In this document: positions 37,007 to 44,882 of the stretch, piece after piece
Layout of the letters: each line of letters opens with the position of its first letter
Numbering within the stretch: the stretch's first letter is position 1
DNA from: [Phormidium] sp. LEGE 05292
GTDB taxonomy: Bacteria > Cyanobacteriota > Cyanobacteriia > Cyanobacteriales > Aerosakkonemataceae
Reading direction: 5' to 3'
Assembly: GCF_015207735.1 (NCBI RefSeq)
Contig: NZ_JADEWG010000002.1
Coordinates: 119,335 to 183,334, forward strand
Length of the DNA stretch: 64,000 bases
Notes under the pieces: generated by a model
Told to the model about the DNA's origin: nothing
The model's database searches: none
Seen by the model: only the letters and a program-made list of their open reading frames with translations
Program-made: the position numbers and the translations under genes

Positions 37007-37057
37007 GTCTTATGTAACGTTTGCTGTTTTTTAATTCCAAAAAACGTTACATAAGAC
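37007..37057. repeat. Palindromic element D (GTCTTATGTAACGTTT arms)
   Basis: Arms GTCTTATGTAACGTTT (37007-37022) and AAACGTTACATAAGAC (37042-37057), 16 bp, the longest of the family, spacer 19 nt. It starts an 674-nt gene-free, AT-rich stretch. Confidence 0.8.
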
Positions 37058-37110
37058 GCTTACCATCATCAACCCCGATCTATGCCCTAGCTGTATTTTT
37101 AAAAAAAAGT

Positions 37111-37150
37111 GGTGGAATTTAAAATAAAGTAGTGGAATTTAAAATAAAGT
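37111..37150. repeat. 20-bp tandem repeat, two copies
   Basis: The unit (R)GTGGAATTTAAAATAAAGT occurs at 37111-37130 and 37131-37150 with one difference at the first base. AT-rich direct repeats in a gene-free region could be iterons for a replication initiator, but two copies are few. Confidence 0.65.
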
Positions 37151-37261
37151 TTGAGAAAAAGGGCGGATTTTAGGGTAAGGTAAAGCTCACCAGAGGTAAA
37201 ATCCTACCCCCTCTTGCTTTTCAGGTGATGCGCTTAGTCTAGAACTTTATTATTTCAAGCT

Positions 37262-37380
37262 TATACTGAGATCTTGCACCTTCTCAATAAGGGGAGGGTG
37301 AACGCTACCCAACCTACGAAATAATCAACTTTTCAGGCTGTGATTTTCGCAATAAGATAGTGGTGCAAGATATGAGTATA
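37262..37380. repeat. 19-bp imperfect inverted repeat spanning 119 bp
   Basis: TATACTGAGATCTTGCACC (37262-37280) and GGTGCAAGATATGAGTATA (37362-37380) match at 17 of 19 positions, with 81 nt between. It could be the ends of a miniature element or a regulatory structure in the 886-nt gap 36845-37730, which otherwise holds elements C and D and the tandem repeat. No convincing gene is seen in this gap. Confidence 0.65.
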
Positions 37381-37730
37381 CCCTCTCTTGGTTTGATTGC
37401 TGTGAAATTTGAGAACTTTATTTCTGTTTGTTGCCTGACTTGCTACGCCAATTTAAGCTTTCCAGCCTCCTTTATTCCACAACTTTATTTTAAAAATACA
37501 ATAAAAATAGAGTACTATTGCAGCCCCACCCACCTCCCTAGTTACGAATAATCAATAATTTTAATCAAATTGACCTAAGTCAAAATTTTGACAATCGAGC
37601 CAAAGCTATAAAAAACTAGCCTCTATCGATGCCTTGCTTGGTGAAGCAATTGCCTAGAAACCGAATCTTAAAAATAGATTCGACTGTCGTCGCTTCAGTT
37701 GTGAAGTTAGTTAAACTAGGAGCGCCAATC

Positions 37731-38087
37731 ATGGCTAAAGTCAAAGCTCAAACACCAATGCAAAAGCAATTTGCAGAAAGCTATGAAGAACAACGTAAAG
37801 AAATGTTTCTTCATGTCGCACGCGAACTGACAGGTCGTGCCAAGCAACGGCAATTACCCAAAGGTAAAGCATTGGATTGGGAGAAGTTTAACGAGTATTT
37901 CAACAACTTCTATGCCGAGCATACGGCTGATGAAATGCTTGATGAACTCCTGAGCAACTGTTATTGGCTTGCATCCGAACAAGCCATAATCGAATTGCAC
38001 TTCCGTTACGTGCAAGATGCAGTAAAAGCATCTAAACGTAATGCCAAAGATGAAGACGATGATAATAATGATGACTTCATCAAATAA
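37731..38087 (+). CDS. Hypothetical helical protein with acidic tail, 118 aa
   Basis: Starts MAKVKAQTPMQKQFAESYEE. The body is helical (EEQRKEMFLHVARELTGRAK and WEKFNEYFNNFY), and the end is acidic (AKDEDDDNNDDFIK). An AGGAG about 8-10 nt upstream supports ATG 37731; an earlier ATG at 37629 lacks such a site. A clean intrinsic terminator follows 26 nt after the stop, so this is likely a monocistronic, well-expressed gene. The family is not recognised. The acidic tail resembles those of the proteins at 16526 and 35254. Confidence 0.75.
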   Translation: MAKVKAQTPMQKQFAESYEEQRKEMFLHVARELTGRAKQRQLPKGKALDWEKFNEYFNNFYAEHTADEMLDELLSNCYWLASEQAIIELHFRYVQDAVKASKRNAKDEDDDNNDDFIK

Positions 38088-38112
38088 AGCTCAAATCTAT
38101 TAAATCAATTTG

Positions 38113-38134
38113 AAAGCCGCTTTAAGCGGTTTTT
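38113..38134 (+). terminator. Intrinsic terminator
   Basis: AAAGCCGC (38113-38120) pairs with GCGGTTTT (38126-38133) with one G-T pair, loop TTTAA, and the stem runs into a T tract. It follows the 118-aa gene. Confidence 0.8.
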
Positions 38135-38434
38135 CTTTGACCCACCACCCACCCCATCGGTACACAACAAAAAGCCGCTATCGCTGCTAGTAATAAAAAC
38201 GCCAATCATTCTAAGTGATAAATTTTCTGCCAAGTGCGATGCCTTCAACACCCCTTACTTTCACCCTTCAAACCAAATTTTCTAAAGCGACGAAGTAGCT
38301 AACTTAGTTCTCTGAACTGCTCAATTTGCTTTTTACTTACCAACAAAACCTTCCCCAGCCCAATGGGTTATTTCAAGAGCGACGGCTGGTAAAAGTGATT
38401 AAAAATTTATTCGTTTTCAGGAGTCATTTCAACA

Positions 38435-38521
38435 ATGAATCACAAGGTTTACCTACTCCAAAGGTGGCCCGATCTGAAAACTGATTCTTGGGTTTGGGTG
38501 ATTCAAACTATACCTGCTTAA
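38435..38521 (+). CDS. Possible 28-residue small protein
   Basis: ATG 38435 to TAA 38521, with AGGAG ahead at a usable distance (about 10 nt), encodes MNHKVYLLQRWPDLKTDSWV plus 8 residues. It is the only coding signal in the 598-nt gap 38088-38685. A short, Trp-rich amphipathic product. It could equally be a chance frame or the scrap of a gene. Confidence 0.3.
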   Translation: MNHKVYLLQRWPDLKTDSWVWVIQTIPA

Positions 38522-38641
38522 CTTTGGATTAGCGATCGTACTTAAGAATTTGAAACTAGGAAGTACCAATTCAGTTGCTTTGCTGTCAATACCTCTAAAA
38601 GGTCAATTCCAAGGTTTTTAGTTAAGGGCAGATTTAATTTC

Positions 38642-38659
38642 TAGCGGCGATTGCCGCTA
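38642..38659. repeat. Hairpin before the gene at 38686
   Basis: TAGCGGC (38642-38648) and GCCGCTA (38653-38659) form a perfect 7-bp stem with a GATT loop, 26 nt before the start codon. It could affect initiation of the next gene. Confidence 0.5.
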
Positions 38660-38685
38660 CCCTAAAAAAGCTTGAGTGAACGCAA

Positions 38686-39177
38686 ATGTATCAAGAATTG
38701 CAAGATTTACTAACTTTCGCAATCGAAGCGGTAGCCATTATAGGGTATGGTGGTATCTTCGCTCACTACATTTTAACTAGCGCTTTTGCTAAACAGCTAG
38801 CATCGCCACCATCTGAAACCGTACCAAATGTATCTACCAACGAAACAGGGGAAAAAACAAGAAAAGATGCGACAAACACAACAGAGAGAAGTACCACAAA
38901 TACCATCATCTGCACAGTAAATACAAGTAGCACTAATACCAATTGTACTGCTCTTGAAGTGCCAGAATTAGGTCAAATTGAGAACCTTACCCTTCGCCAA
39001 TGCCGTGCAGTTATTCGCTTTTTGAACGAAACTTTGCCAAAAAGCGATCGCATTAGACTGAAAATTAACGGAAAGGATGCACCTACATCTTGGTTGCGAT
39101 CGCAAATTAGGAAACATTTAGAAGATAAGCAAGAGCAAATTACACCAACAATTGAGCAAGTTTTAAAAGCTAGTTAA
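38686..39177 (+). CDS. Membrane-anchored hypothetical protein, 163 aa
   Basis: One N-terminal membrane segment (about 9-30, LTFAIEAVAIIGYGGIFAHY), then a Thr/Asn-rich linker (about 38-90), then a compact C-terminal domain (LTLRQCRAVIRFLNETLPKS and SWLRSQIRKHLEDKQEQI). The last domain looks like a short helical nucleic-acid-binding or SAP-like module, but I cannot name it. It is 45 nt upstream of the DUF4326-like gene on the same strand. No function assigned. Confidence 0.7.
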   Translation: MYQELQDLLTFAIEAVAIIGYGGIFAHYILTSAFAKQLASPPSETVPNVSTNETGEKTRKDATNTTERSTTNTIICTVNTSSTNTNCTALEVPELGQIENLTLRQCRAVIRFLNETLPKSDRIRLKINGKDAPTSWLRSQIRKHLEDKQEQITPTIEQVLKAS

Positions 39178-39222
39178 AACGGCGAGTGCCAGAATTTGAG
39201 TGTAATTATTGCCTATTCCAGC

Positions 39223-39627
39223 ATGATTAACATCCGAAGATACAATTCCAAACTACTCAACAAACCAGGTGTTTTGTACTGTGGCCGAGGTCGTACTATT
39301 GAAGACCTCGGCCTCGGTAATCCCTTCAGCCATAAGTCAGGAACAGCCAGATTTCGAGTTAAAACATTAGCAGAATCCATTCACTGTTACCAAGCTTGGC
39401 TGCATAAATTGCTAAAAGCGTACCAGAAACAACAAACTCACAAATTAGAAAATTGGGAAAGAGCTTATTTGAGGCGAGTTATTAAACTAGCCAAAGACAT
39501 TGAGTATGGTGTAATCACTGACTTGATGTGTTTTTGTATTGACTTAGAAAATTATCAACAAGATGATTCAAAACCATACAAGTGTCATACTCAAATCTTG
39601 TATGAAATAGCGCTCCAAATTAAATAG
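39223..39627 (+). CDS. DUF4326-like protein
   Basis: About 134 residues. The N-terminal signature KPGVLYCGRGRTIEDLGLGN followed by PF is diagnostic of DUF4326, a small family found in phages and plasmids, of unknown biochemical role. The C-terminal half is helical with Cys residues (LMCFCIDLENY). ATG 39223 (MINIRRYN) is preferred; TTG 39196 would extend it by nine residues. A strong terminator follows at 39649. It may be co-transcribed with the membrane-anchored gene before it. Confidence 0.8.
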   Translation: MINIRRYNSKLLNKPGVLYCGRGRTIEDLGLGNPFSHKSGTARFRVKTLAESIHCYQAWLHKLLKAYQKQQTHKLENWERAYLRRVIKLAKDIEYGVITDLMCFCIDLENYQQDDSKPYKCHTQILYEIALQIK

Positions 39628-39648
39628 GTAGATACCAATCAGTCAACA

Positions 39649-39686
39649 AAACTCTCAGTTTCACACCGAGAGTTTTTCTTTTTTTT
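39649..39686 (+). terminator. Intrinsic terminator
   Basis: AAACTCTC-type stem (39649-39656 with 39668-39675, GAGAGTTT) followed by a long T-rich tract (39673-39686). It ends the DUF4326-like transcript. Confidence 0.85.
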
Positions 39687-39712
39687 ACCCCTAGCGGGTT
39701 AATAGCCGAAAA

Positions 39713-39787
39713 GAAGCTGTGGCCAAAAGGTAAAGGCAGCCTCAATAAGACGATGGCTTTTTGAGGGTTCGATTCCCTCCAGCTTCA
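39713..39787 (+). tRNA. tRNA-like sequence, probably degenerate
   Basis: A full acceptor stem GAAGCTG/CAGCTTC (39713-39719 with 39780-39786), a D-arm-like GCC-AAAAGGTAAA-GGC, and a perfect T-arm GAGGG-TTCGATT-CCCTC (39763-39779) are present. The anticodon arm is abnormal: GCCTC pairs with GA-T-GGC only with a bulged T, leaving an 8-nt loop AATAAGAC, so no clear anticodon can be assigned. CCA is not encoded. Most likely a decayed plasmid tRNA or a tRNA mimic. Confidence 0.5.
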
Positions 39788-39835
39788 TTTATTTTCATGG
39801 TAAAGTTACTAAGAATCCCTGCATGATAGCTATAT

Positions 39836-40858
39836 TTAATTAGCGCTAAATTGCCTTTCTTTTGGAGAACGAGTCCACAAAGTACAAAATCCTCCTTTGG
39901 AAGCTTTTCCTTCAACTGTTAAAGTAACTCCCAAACGGCTAACTTCAGTTTCACAAAGTTTTTTGCCATTCTTTTCGCTCAACAAGGCTTGATTCCAGCT
40001 CATAAACTGACGAGCGTATTTCCCTTCATTACTCATTGCCCAGCGAATAGTATCGACATTCTTTTGAGCAAATTGACCCTCGTTGCTTAATCCCCATTCT
40101 AATGCAGATGCTTCTTTCAATGTTAACTGTCGGAGTCCAGTTGGGTCGAGTTCTGGTGATGGAGTAAAACGGGGAATTGCTAATCCAACGAATACACCTA
40201 TTGCAATTGCACCAAACACCACGCCACTGCCAAAAATCACCGACCAAATATCATGAGCTACTTTTTCTAATGCAGCTTGTCGCACTAAGGTTTTAACTGA
40301 ATTAGAGATATTGCGGCTTTGTACTGTAACTGCTGCTTTACTCTGACGTTCTAGAACTTCTCGGCTAGACTGCGCCCAATTATCAACAAACTGTTGTACT
40401 TGGTCTATTTCTTGGCTGATAATTGCTTGAGAATCGTTTAAGTCTGATCGCCATTTAGATTGCCACTCTTTAAAGAAGTTGTCAATCTCATCTGGTTTCT
40501 GTTCTAACAGTAATTCTAGCTGACCTGTAGCCAGTAAAATGATTAAAAGGGGGTCATTTTTATCTAGACCGTATCGGTAAGCTGTGTTGATGACATTAGC
40601 ACGGAATTCGGGGTCTTTCCCTTTCAGCACTTGGCTGATTAATGATTCGGTATTTCGCTCGTATTTTGGTGGGGCAGATAGAGGCGATTCATTCTGCGAT
40701 CGCTTTGTTTTCAGTTCATCATCAATAGCTTCCCAAAACTCTTGTTTGTGAGGAAACTTATTATCTGTTTCTGGTATTGTATCTTCAGTTTCAGCTAATT
40801 CAGATCTACCTAATTCTTCAGCAAATTCGTCTGGTTCTAAAATGTCATCATATTGCAT
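39836..40858 (-). CDS. Single-pass membrane protein (possibly DUF6753-like), 340 aa
   Basis: The N-terminal half is soluble and acidic, with a helical core (ESLISQVLKGKDPEFRANV, DPLLIILLATGQLELLLEQK) and a coiled coil (about 140-200). One membrane segment lies near 215-240 (VIFGSGVVFGAIAIGVFVGL). The C-terminal part contains two similar units (ALEWGLSNEGQFA and TIRWAMSNEGKYA). GGGAG 7 nt ahead supports ATG 40858; TTG 40873 is the upstream alternative. It follows the partition operon on the same strand after a hairpin. The DUF6753 name is from memory and uncertain. It could anchor a plasmid complex to the membrane. Confidence 0.7.
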   Translation of the reverse strand: MQYDDILEPDEFAEELGRSELAETEDTIPETDNKFPHKQEFWEAIDDELKTKRSQNESPLSAPPKYERNTESLISQVLKGKDPEFRANVINTAYRYGLDKNDPLLIILLATGQLELLLEQKPDEIDNFFKEWQSKWRSDLNDSQAIISQEIDQVQQFVDNWAQSSREVLERQSKAAVTVQSRNISNSVKTLVRQAALEKVAHDIWSVIFGSGVVFGAIAIGVFVGLAIPRFTPSPELDPTGLRQLTLKEASALEWGLSNEGQFAQKNVDTIRWAMSNEGKYARQFMSWNQALLSEKNGKKLCETEVSRLGVTLTVEGKASKGGFCTLWTRSPKERQFSAN

Positions 40859-40890
40859 TGTATTAACTCCCAAATAAGGTTATAATAAGT

Positions 40891-40920
40891 ACACCGCAGA
40901 TTGAAGAACAATCTGGGTGT
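40891..40920. repeat. Hairpin between ParA-like and membrane-protein genes
   Basis: ACACC and CAGATTG (40891-40903) pair with CAATCTG and GGTGT (40909-40920) with one bulged G and an AAGAA loop. A short T run follows only in the plus direction, so on the minus-strand transcript it may act as a processing or attenuation stem. Confidence 0.55.
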
Positions 40921-40947
40921 TTTGGTAATCAACTGCATTGATAGACA

Positions 40948-41730
40948 TCAAGCAACAGTTTTATCTGGTTGTTTTGCTAAAGGTGGAATGGCATCTAGAT
41001 TAGGCTGAATCAAGCGATTTGGTGCATCATTAAACAAGCCAACATTTTCGATTAGACTGTAGGATTCTTCGAGAAAAGTGTGCAGGCGTTGTTGGCTAAT
41101 CAAATAAAAGTCTGGATGGTTCATTGCTTGAGAGAAAGACAATCGCTTCGTTTCGATAAACTTCTTTTCCTTAGCACTGAGTTTGGGAAAGTCTATAACG
41201 GGGATTTGGTGTTTGCTAATCAGTTGCAGGATGTCGTTATGACCTTGCATATGTGACCAATCTTTACAAACACCAAAATTACGTACCAAAACGTGCTTTA
41301 GTTGACCTTCAAAACAATTGAAGGAGTCCATAAACATTTTGATACTGTCAGGCGTACCGCTACATAAGAACCACTTGCAGATATCAACTCCTGACTTTTC
41401 TAGAAAGTCGGGGGAAACTAAGCCAGCTTCATCAATCCATTTGTTGATAATGCCATAAGCGCGAGCGGGTAGATTGACAATGACTGGGGTTTCCAAGGCA
41501 GTTTCAAAAATGATATCGATGTCGAAGAAGTTTTCTTCATCTTCGACTAAGGCAACTACTTGCGCTTCATGTTCGGGATAGCGTTGCTTTACGTCAGCAT
41601 TTTTGGAATCTCCATCGATTAGCGTGTAAAGGAGGTCGTACTTTTGATTGTATTCGACTAGCACGCAAGTAAACATCGATTTGCCGATTCCGCCTTTTTC
41701 CCCATCTACTAAATGAATTCTGTTTGGCAT
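40948..41730 (-). CDS. ParA/MinD-like P-loop ATPase
   Basis: About 260 residues. The deviant Walker A GEKGGIGKS (10-18) with the signature lysine, followed by LIDGDSKNADV and the Walker-B-like VIVNLPAR, places it in the ParA/MinD/MobD group of dynamic ATPases. AGGAG just ahead supports ATG 41730 over longer starts. It is the third gene of an operon with the ParM-like gene. It may take part in plasmid segregation or, like MobD-type ATPases, in conjugal positioning. Having both this and an actin-like ATPase in one operon is unusual. Confidence 0.82.
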   Translation of the reverse strand: MPNRIHLVDGEKGGIGKSMFTCVLVEYNQKYDLLYTLIDGDSKNADVKQRYPEHEAQVVALVEDEENFFDIDIIFETALETPVIVNLPARAYGIINKWIDEAGLVSPDFLEKSGVDICKWFLCSGTPDSIKMFMDSFNCFEGQLKHVLVRNFGVCKDWSHMQGHNDILQLISKHQIPVIDFPKLSAKEKKFIETKRLSFSQAMNHPDFYLISQQRLHTFLEESYSLIENVGLFNDAPNRLIQPNLDAIPPLAKQPDKTVA

Positions 41731-41743
41731 ATATCTCCTAGTG

Positions 41744-42262
41744 CTAACTAAATGTGGGGCCGAGCATTGCTGGGTCAAAATTCGTTAAATTAAATCCATC
41801 TGTATCCGCTGCGAAGTCATCAGGCTCGACTGCTGGCTCTTCTAACTTACTGACTGACTCTCTTGGAGTAGGGAAAGGAAAAACTGGCTGACTTGCACTC
41901 TCAGCTTGATACTTCAAGCCTAAAAAGTAAGGCGCACATTTAGGATGATGAGCGCAGCCTCTGGCAATTAATAGTGACCCTAACTGTTGTCGATTTAACT
42001 CCAAGCTTGCACAAAGATAATCTACATGATTGAGTAAGGCATCAATACAATGCCAGCCCAATTGATGAATTTGTTCGGAAGAAGCTGTACCCGTTTTTTG
42101 ATAAGCTAAAGCTTTCCAAAATGCCTTAAACGCTTTAAATGCAGCTTCTTTAGAGTCGTAAACAGGATGATTGAGCAGGTAATTCAATAAAATTCCTTCA
42201 TCAGAATCAATATACGGCTGACACCGAAGTTGATACCAAACCCGCTGTTTTTCTTCACTCAT
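41744..42262 (-). CDS. Hypothetical middle gene of the partition operon, about 172 aa
   Basis: Not recognised. The N-terminal two thirds are helical (SSEQIHQLGWHCIDALLNHV, LNRQQLGSLLIARG) with CxxHPKC-like residues; the tail is Pro/Glu-rich and disordered. Its start (ATG 42262, MSEEKQRV) overlaps the end of the ParM-like gene by 8 nt, and its stop is 13 nt before the ParA-like start. The position between two cytoskeletal ATPases suggests an adaptor or centromere-binding protein, by analogy with parR. That is an inference from position only. Confidence 0.65.
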   Translation of the reverse strand: MSEEKQRVWYQLRCQPYIDSDEGILLNYLLNHPVYDSKEAAFKAFKAFWKALAYQKTGTASSEQIHQLGWHCIDALLNHVDYLCASLELNRQQLGSLLIARGCAHHPKCAPYFLGLKYQAESASQPVFPFPTPRESVSKLEEPAVEPDDFAADTDGFNLTNFDPAMLGPTFS

Positions 42263-43604
42263 GGCTGATTTTTCCATTTAAACATGACTCACTGTTTTCT
42301 TTTTTCTTTCCGCTTCCCCGGTAAGGTCCTGATAATAGGGAAACGGCATCCAATTCACCTATATCTTTGACACTAACCGCCGCTACAGGAGAGGTTTCTA
42401 TATCAGTTGTTTTGGTACTCGATTCAGCAGTAAATTCGTCAGAAGACTCAACAATTTCCTCTGTTGATTCGACCTCAGTTGCTTGAGTAGCCTTATTACG
42501 CAATCCCTCAAACTGAGATTTGAAATAAATAAACAAACCGTAAGCATCTGCTAAACGATGTCCTAACTGATGAGGGTCTAATTCTGGTGGTACTGAGATA
42601 CCTGCGTGCCAAGATTGAGCGTAACGGGAATAGTGAGAACGTAATTCAGGTTTGAGGTATTCAGCTGTACCGCCGCAAAAGACGATTTCATCGGTATCGG
42701 GGGGTAGCACTTCATCTAACCAATGGGTTAGCATCCTCGCATAGTCAGAACGAGATTGTTTCACAGCGGCAATTAATTCATCTACCTCACGCTCTCTAGC
42801 AGCTTCATCGCGATTGCGTGCGATACGGTAGAAGTAAGGACGGTTGTATCGTTCGCCTGAAATAGCGATCGCTTCTGCTAGCCGAGCCAGATCGTAGTTA
42901 GAGGTGCGCTCTTGTACGAGTTCGACCATTCGTACCATGCCTAAGTCGGATGTTTTGCCTTTACCGACAGCACCCCTGGCAGCTACCACTAGAGAGGCAT
43001 TGCGAAATCCCACCATTGCAAAGGCTGTTACTCTGGTTTTGAAAGCGGCTCCGAGTTTGCTATTGTGAACGATAGAAATACCCCCTCCCTCTTGCAGGGC
43101 TTGGGTTTTATCGAGTTTGACTGAAAATCTGCCTGTGGGGGTTTCAAATGAGGCAGCGGCGCGACTCAATAGCTCGAAGAATTGTTTGGAGTCATTGAAC
43201 TCGCCAGGGGGTAAGAAAACTGCGATCGCTATACTGAAGTGATGACCTAAGTCTAATTTTCGCGATATCACCCATAAAGCTGCTAAGGCTTTGTACAAGG
43301 CGCTACTGTATTTGAGGCCATTCAATCCGATGTGTGCATTGAATTGGGATGCAGCTAAGTAACCGACTGCTCGACAATCGTTGTTAATGGCAACCCAGGC
43401 AATATTTTCGGGAGAGGTGGAGGTCAAGTTGGGCAAGGTGTAGGCGTTGGCTGTATCTCGGCTTACTGGCCCTACTTGTGATTCCATGATAAAGGAACTG
43501 GTTTGACCCTTGTGTGACCCTTGGTAAAAGACTCTGGTAGATAAGCCACCAAAATCCATTACTGCTATAGCATCTGGGACGGCAACTTTTTTTGGTCTGG
43601 CCAT
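42255..43604 (-). CDS. ParM/StbA-like actin-type ATPase
   Basis: A 449-residue actin-fold protein. The phosphate-1 loop is VMDFGGLSTRVFYQG near the N-terminus, phosphate-2 is MVGFRNASLVVAARG, and the adenosine motif is EIVFCGGTAEYL. Such proteins form filaments that push plasmid copies apart. An acidic/Ser-rich extension of about 90 residues follows the actin fold. It leads a minus-strand operon with a small protein and a ParA-like ATPase. A conserved composite element (palindrome-N30-TGGTGAAGT) stands 53 nt before the ATG and probably controls the operon. Confidence 0.85.
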   Translation of the reverse strand: MARPKKVAVPDAIAVMDFGGLSTRVFYQGSHKGQTSSFIMESQVGPVSRDTANAYTLPNLTSTSPENIAWVAINNDCRAVGYLAASQFNAHIGLNGLKYSSALYKALAALWVISRKLDLGHHFSIAIAVFLPPGEFNDSKQFFELLSRAAASFETPTGRFSVKLDKTQALQEGGGISIVHNSKLGAAFKTRVTAFAMVGFRNASLVVAARGAVGKGKTSDLGMVRMVELVQERTSNYDLARLAEAIAISGERYNRPYFYRIARNRDEAAREREVDELIAAVKQSRSDYARMLTHWLDEVLPPDTDEIVFCGGTAEYLKPELRSHYSRYAQSWHAGISVPPELDPHQLGHRLADAYGLFIYFKSQFEGLRNKATQATEVESTEEIVESSDEFTAESSTKTTDIETSPVAAVSVKDIGELDAVSLLSGPYRGSGKKKENSESCLNGKISHE

Positions 43605-43657
43605 AAAGTATATCTATTTACTGCTGCCTTGATGCTAGGAGCAGAGGCTTAGAGTAA

Positions 43658-43714
43658 ACTTCACCAGGGTTGGTATTTTTGGTTAGTTAAATTAAACCCC
43701 TCTAATTGGAGGGG
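43658..43714 (-). promoter_or_regulatory. Composite upstream element, copy 2, before the ParM-like gene
   Basis: Read on the minus strand: palindrome CCCCTCCAATTAGAGGGG (43697-43714), exactly 30 nt, then TGGTGAAGT (43658-43666), with ACC 5 nt before the motif. It stands 53 nt upstream of the ParM-like ATG. The rest of the 260-nt gap to the LysR gene shows only an imperfect GCTAGTTCGTGAACTACCACG-like dyad near 43793. Confidence 0.8.
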
Positions 43715-43864
43715 ATGTTTTTCTCGATACTTCTATAGAACCCATTTAACATCTTTTAGAATTTGAATTAGGGTACTCGAAACCAGCTGCGCTAGTTCGT
43801 GAACTACCACGTAGTTGATGACAAATTCATTTAACAAGTGGACAACTTAAATAAACTTACCAAA

Positions 43865-44782
43865 TTAAATAGCTTGACAAACGATTTTGATTGTTTGTCT
43901 TAACCAGAAATTAGCAAGGTCTTTATCGACTAGCTTACTCCACAGTAATGAAACAGTCCAAGGCTCTATTTCTAAAGGAACTTCAAATATTTGTAAAGGA
44001 CATAAAGAGATAAAACTTTTGGCTAAACGAGAAGGAATTGCTGCAACTAGATCGCTTTTTGATACGATCTCCGGTATGGCTAAAGCATGGGAAATTGTCA
44101 AGGCCACGCGCCTTTGGAGATGGTAACGAGCTAATAACTTATCGATTTCTCCCGTTGCATCCCGTCGCATTGTAAACAACGCATGAGGCAAACTGGCAAA
44201 GGTTTCTCTTGACATAGAACCATCTATTAATGCAGGATGTCCTTGGCGGACAATTCCGATGAATCGCTCTTGAAACAAAGGTTCGATCGATGTTTGCTGC
44301 GGTGGATTGGGAAACACTCCTAACGCGACATCAAGAACTCCCTGCTCTAACATTTCTTTAACATTATCTTTTTCAAATCCCATCAGTCGCAAGTTAATTC
44401 CTGGCGCTGTTTGTTGACAAATTTCCCATAGCTTTGGCATCAGTATATAGCTCACCGAGTCCGAATTGCCGATCGCAAAACTGCGTTGAGAAGAAACAGG
44501 ATTAAAACCCCGATTAAATTCGATAGTTTGGCGAATTTGTTGCAATGCTGCCAAAATACCGGGAGCCAAAGCCTTACATTTGCTTGTTGGTTCCATTTTC
44601 GCGCCAATGCGGATAAATAGCTCATCCTCAAATAGCGATCGCAACCTTCCTAGCGCCGCACTCATAGCAGGCTGTCCCAAATATAACCTTCGAGCGGCAG
44701 CCGTGACGCTGCGTTCCTCAAACAAAGCCTCAAACGTCACCAGTAAATTTAGGTCGATCGTCCCCAAGTTTATCGATTTCAT
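43865..44782 (-). CDS. LysR-family transcriptional regulator
   Basis: A 305-residue LysR protein. The winged helix-turn-helix is at residues 8-65 (LNLLVTFEALFEERSVTAAA, then QPAMSAALGRLRSLFEDELF). The effector-binding domain follows (SFAIGNSDSVSYILMPKLWE). It is divergent from the SDR gene at 44883 with a 100-nt shared promoter region. It is expected to regulate the downstream SDR, DJ-1/SMP-30 and hydrolase genes, the usual arrangement for LysR proteins. The effector is unknown. Confidence 0.92.
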   Translation of the reverse strand: MKSINLGTIDLNLLVTFEALFEERSVTAAARRLYLGQPAMSAALGRLRSLFEDELFIRIGAKMEPTSKCKALAPGILAALQQIRQTIEFNRGFNPVSSQRSFAIGNSDSVSYILMPKLWEICQQTAPGINLRLMGFEKDNVKEMLEQGVLDVALGVFPNPPQQTSIEPLFQERFIGIVRQGHPALIDGSMSRETFASLPHALFTMRRDATGEIDKLLARYHLQRRVALTISHALAIPEIVSKSDLVAAIPSRLAKSFISLCPLQIFEVPLEIEPWTVSLLWSKLVDKDLANFWLRQTIKIVCQAI

Positions 44783-44882
44783 TGATAGTGACTATGCTTA
44801 TAATCGATTTGATTAATTCATTCTAGCCTGTTACATTGCCAGTAATAACAACTGCGTTTCTTAGTTTGAGGCTTGTAAGGGT
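44783..44882. promoter_or_regulatory. Divergent promoter region LysR/SDR
   Basis: Contains TATAAT at 44799-44804 and the AT-rich dyad AATCGATTTGATTAATTC nearby. LysR proteins usually bind a T-N11-A box in such a gap and regulate both directions. No single box is certain. Confidence 0.4.

Noticed and set aside
35979..37057. CRISPR or integron attC array
   Set aside because: Only four palindromes with unequal distances and no direct-repeat/spacer pattern; arms do not fit the attC core RYYYAAC/GTTRRRY.
37360..37551. Open frame of 63 codons in the repeat-rich gap
   Set aside because: Its start lies inside the 119-bp inverted-repeat unit, composition is unlike neighbours and there is no ribosome site.
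37629..37730. N-terminal extension of the 118-aa gene
   Set aside because: AGGAG precedes ATG 37731, while the upstream start has none.
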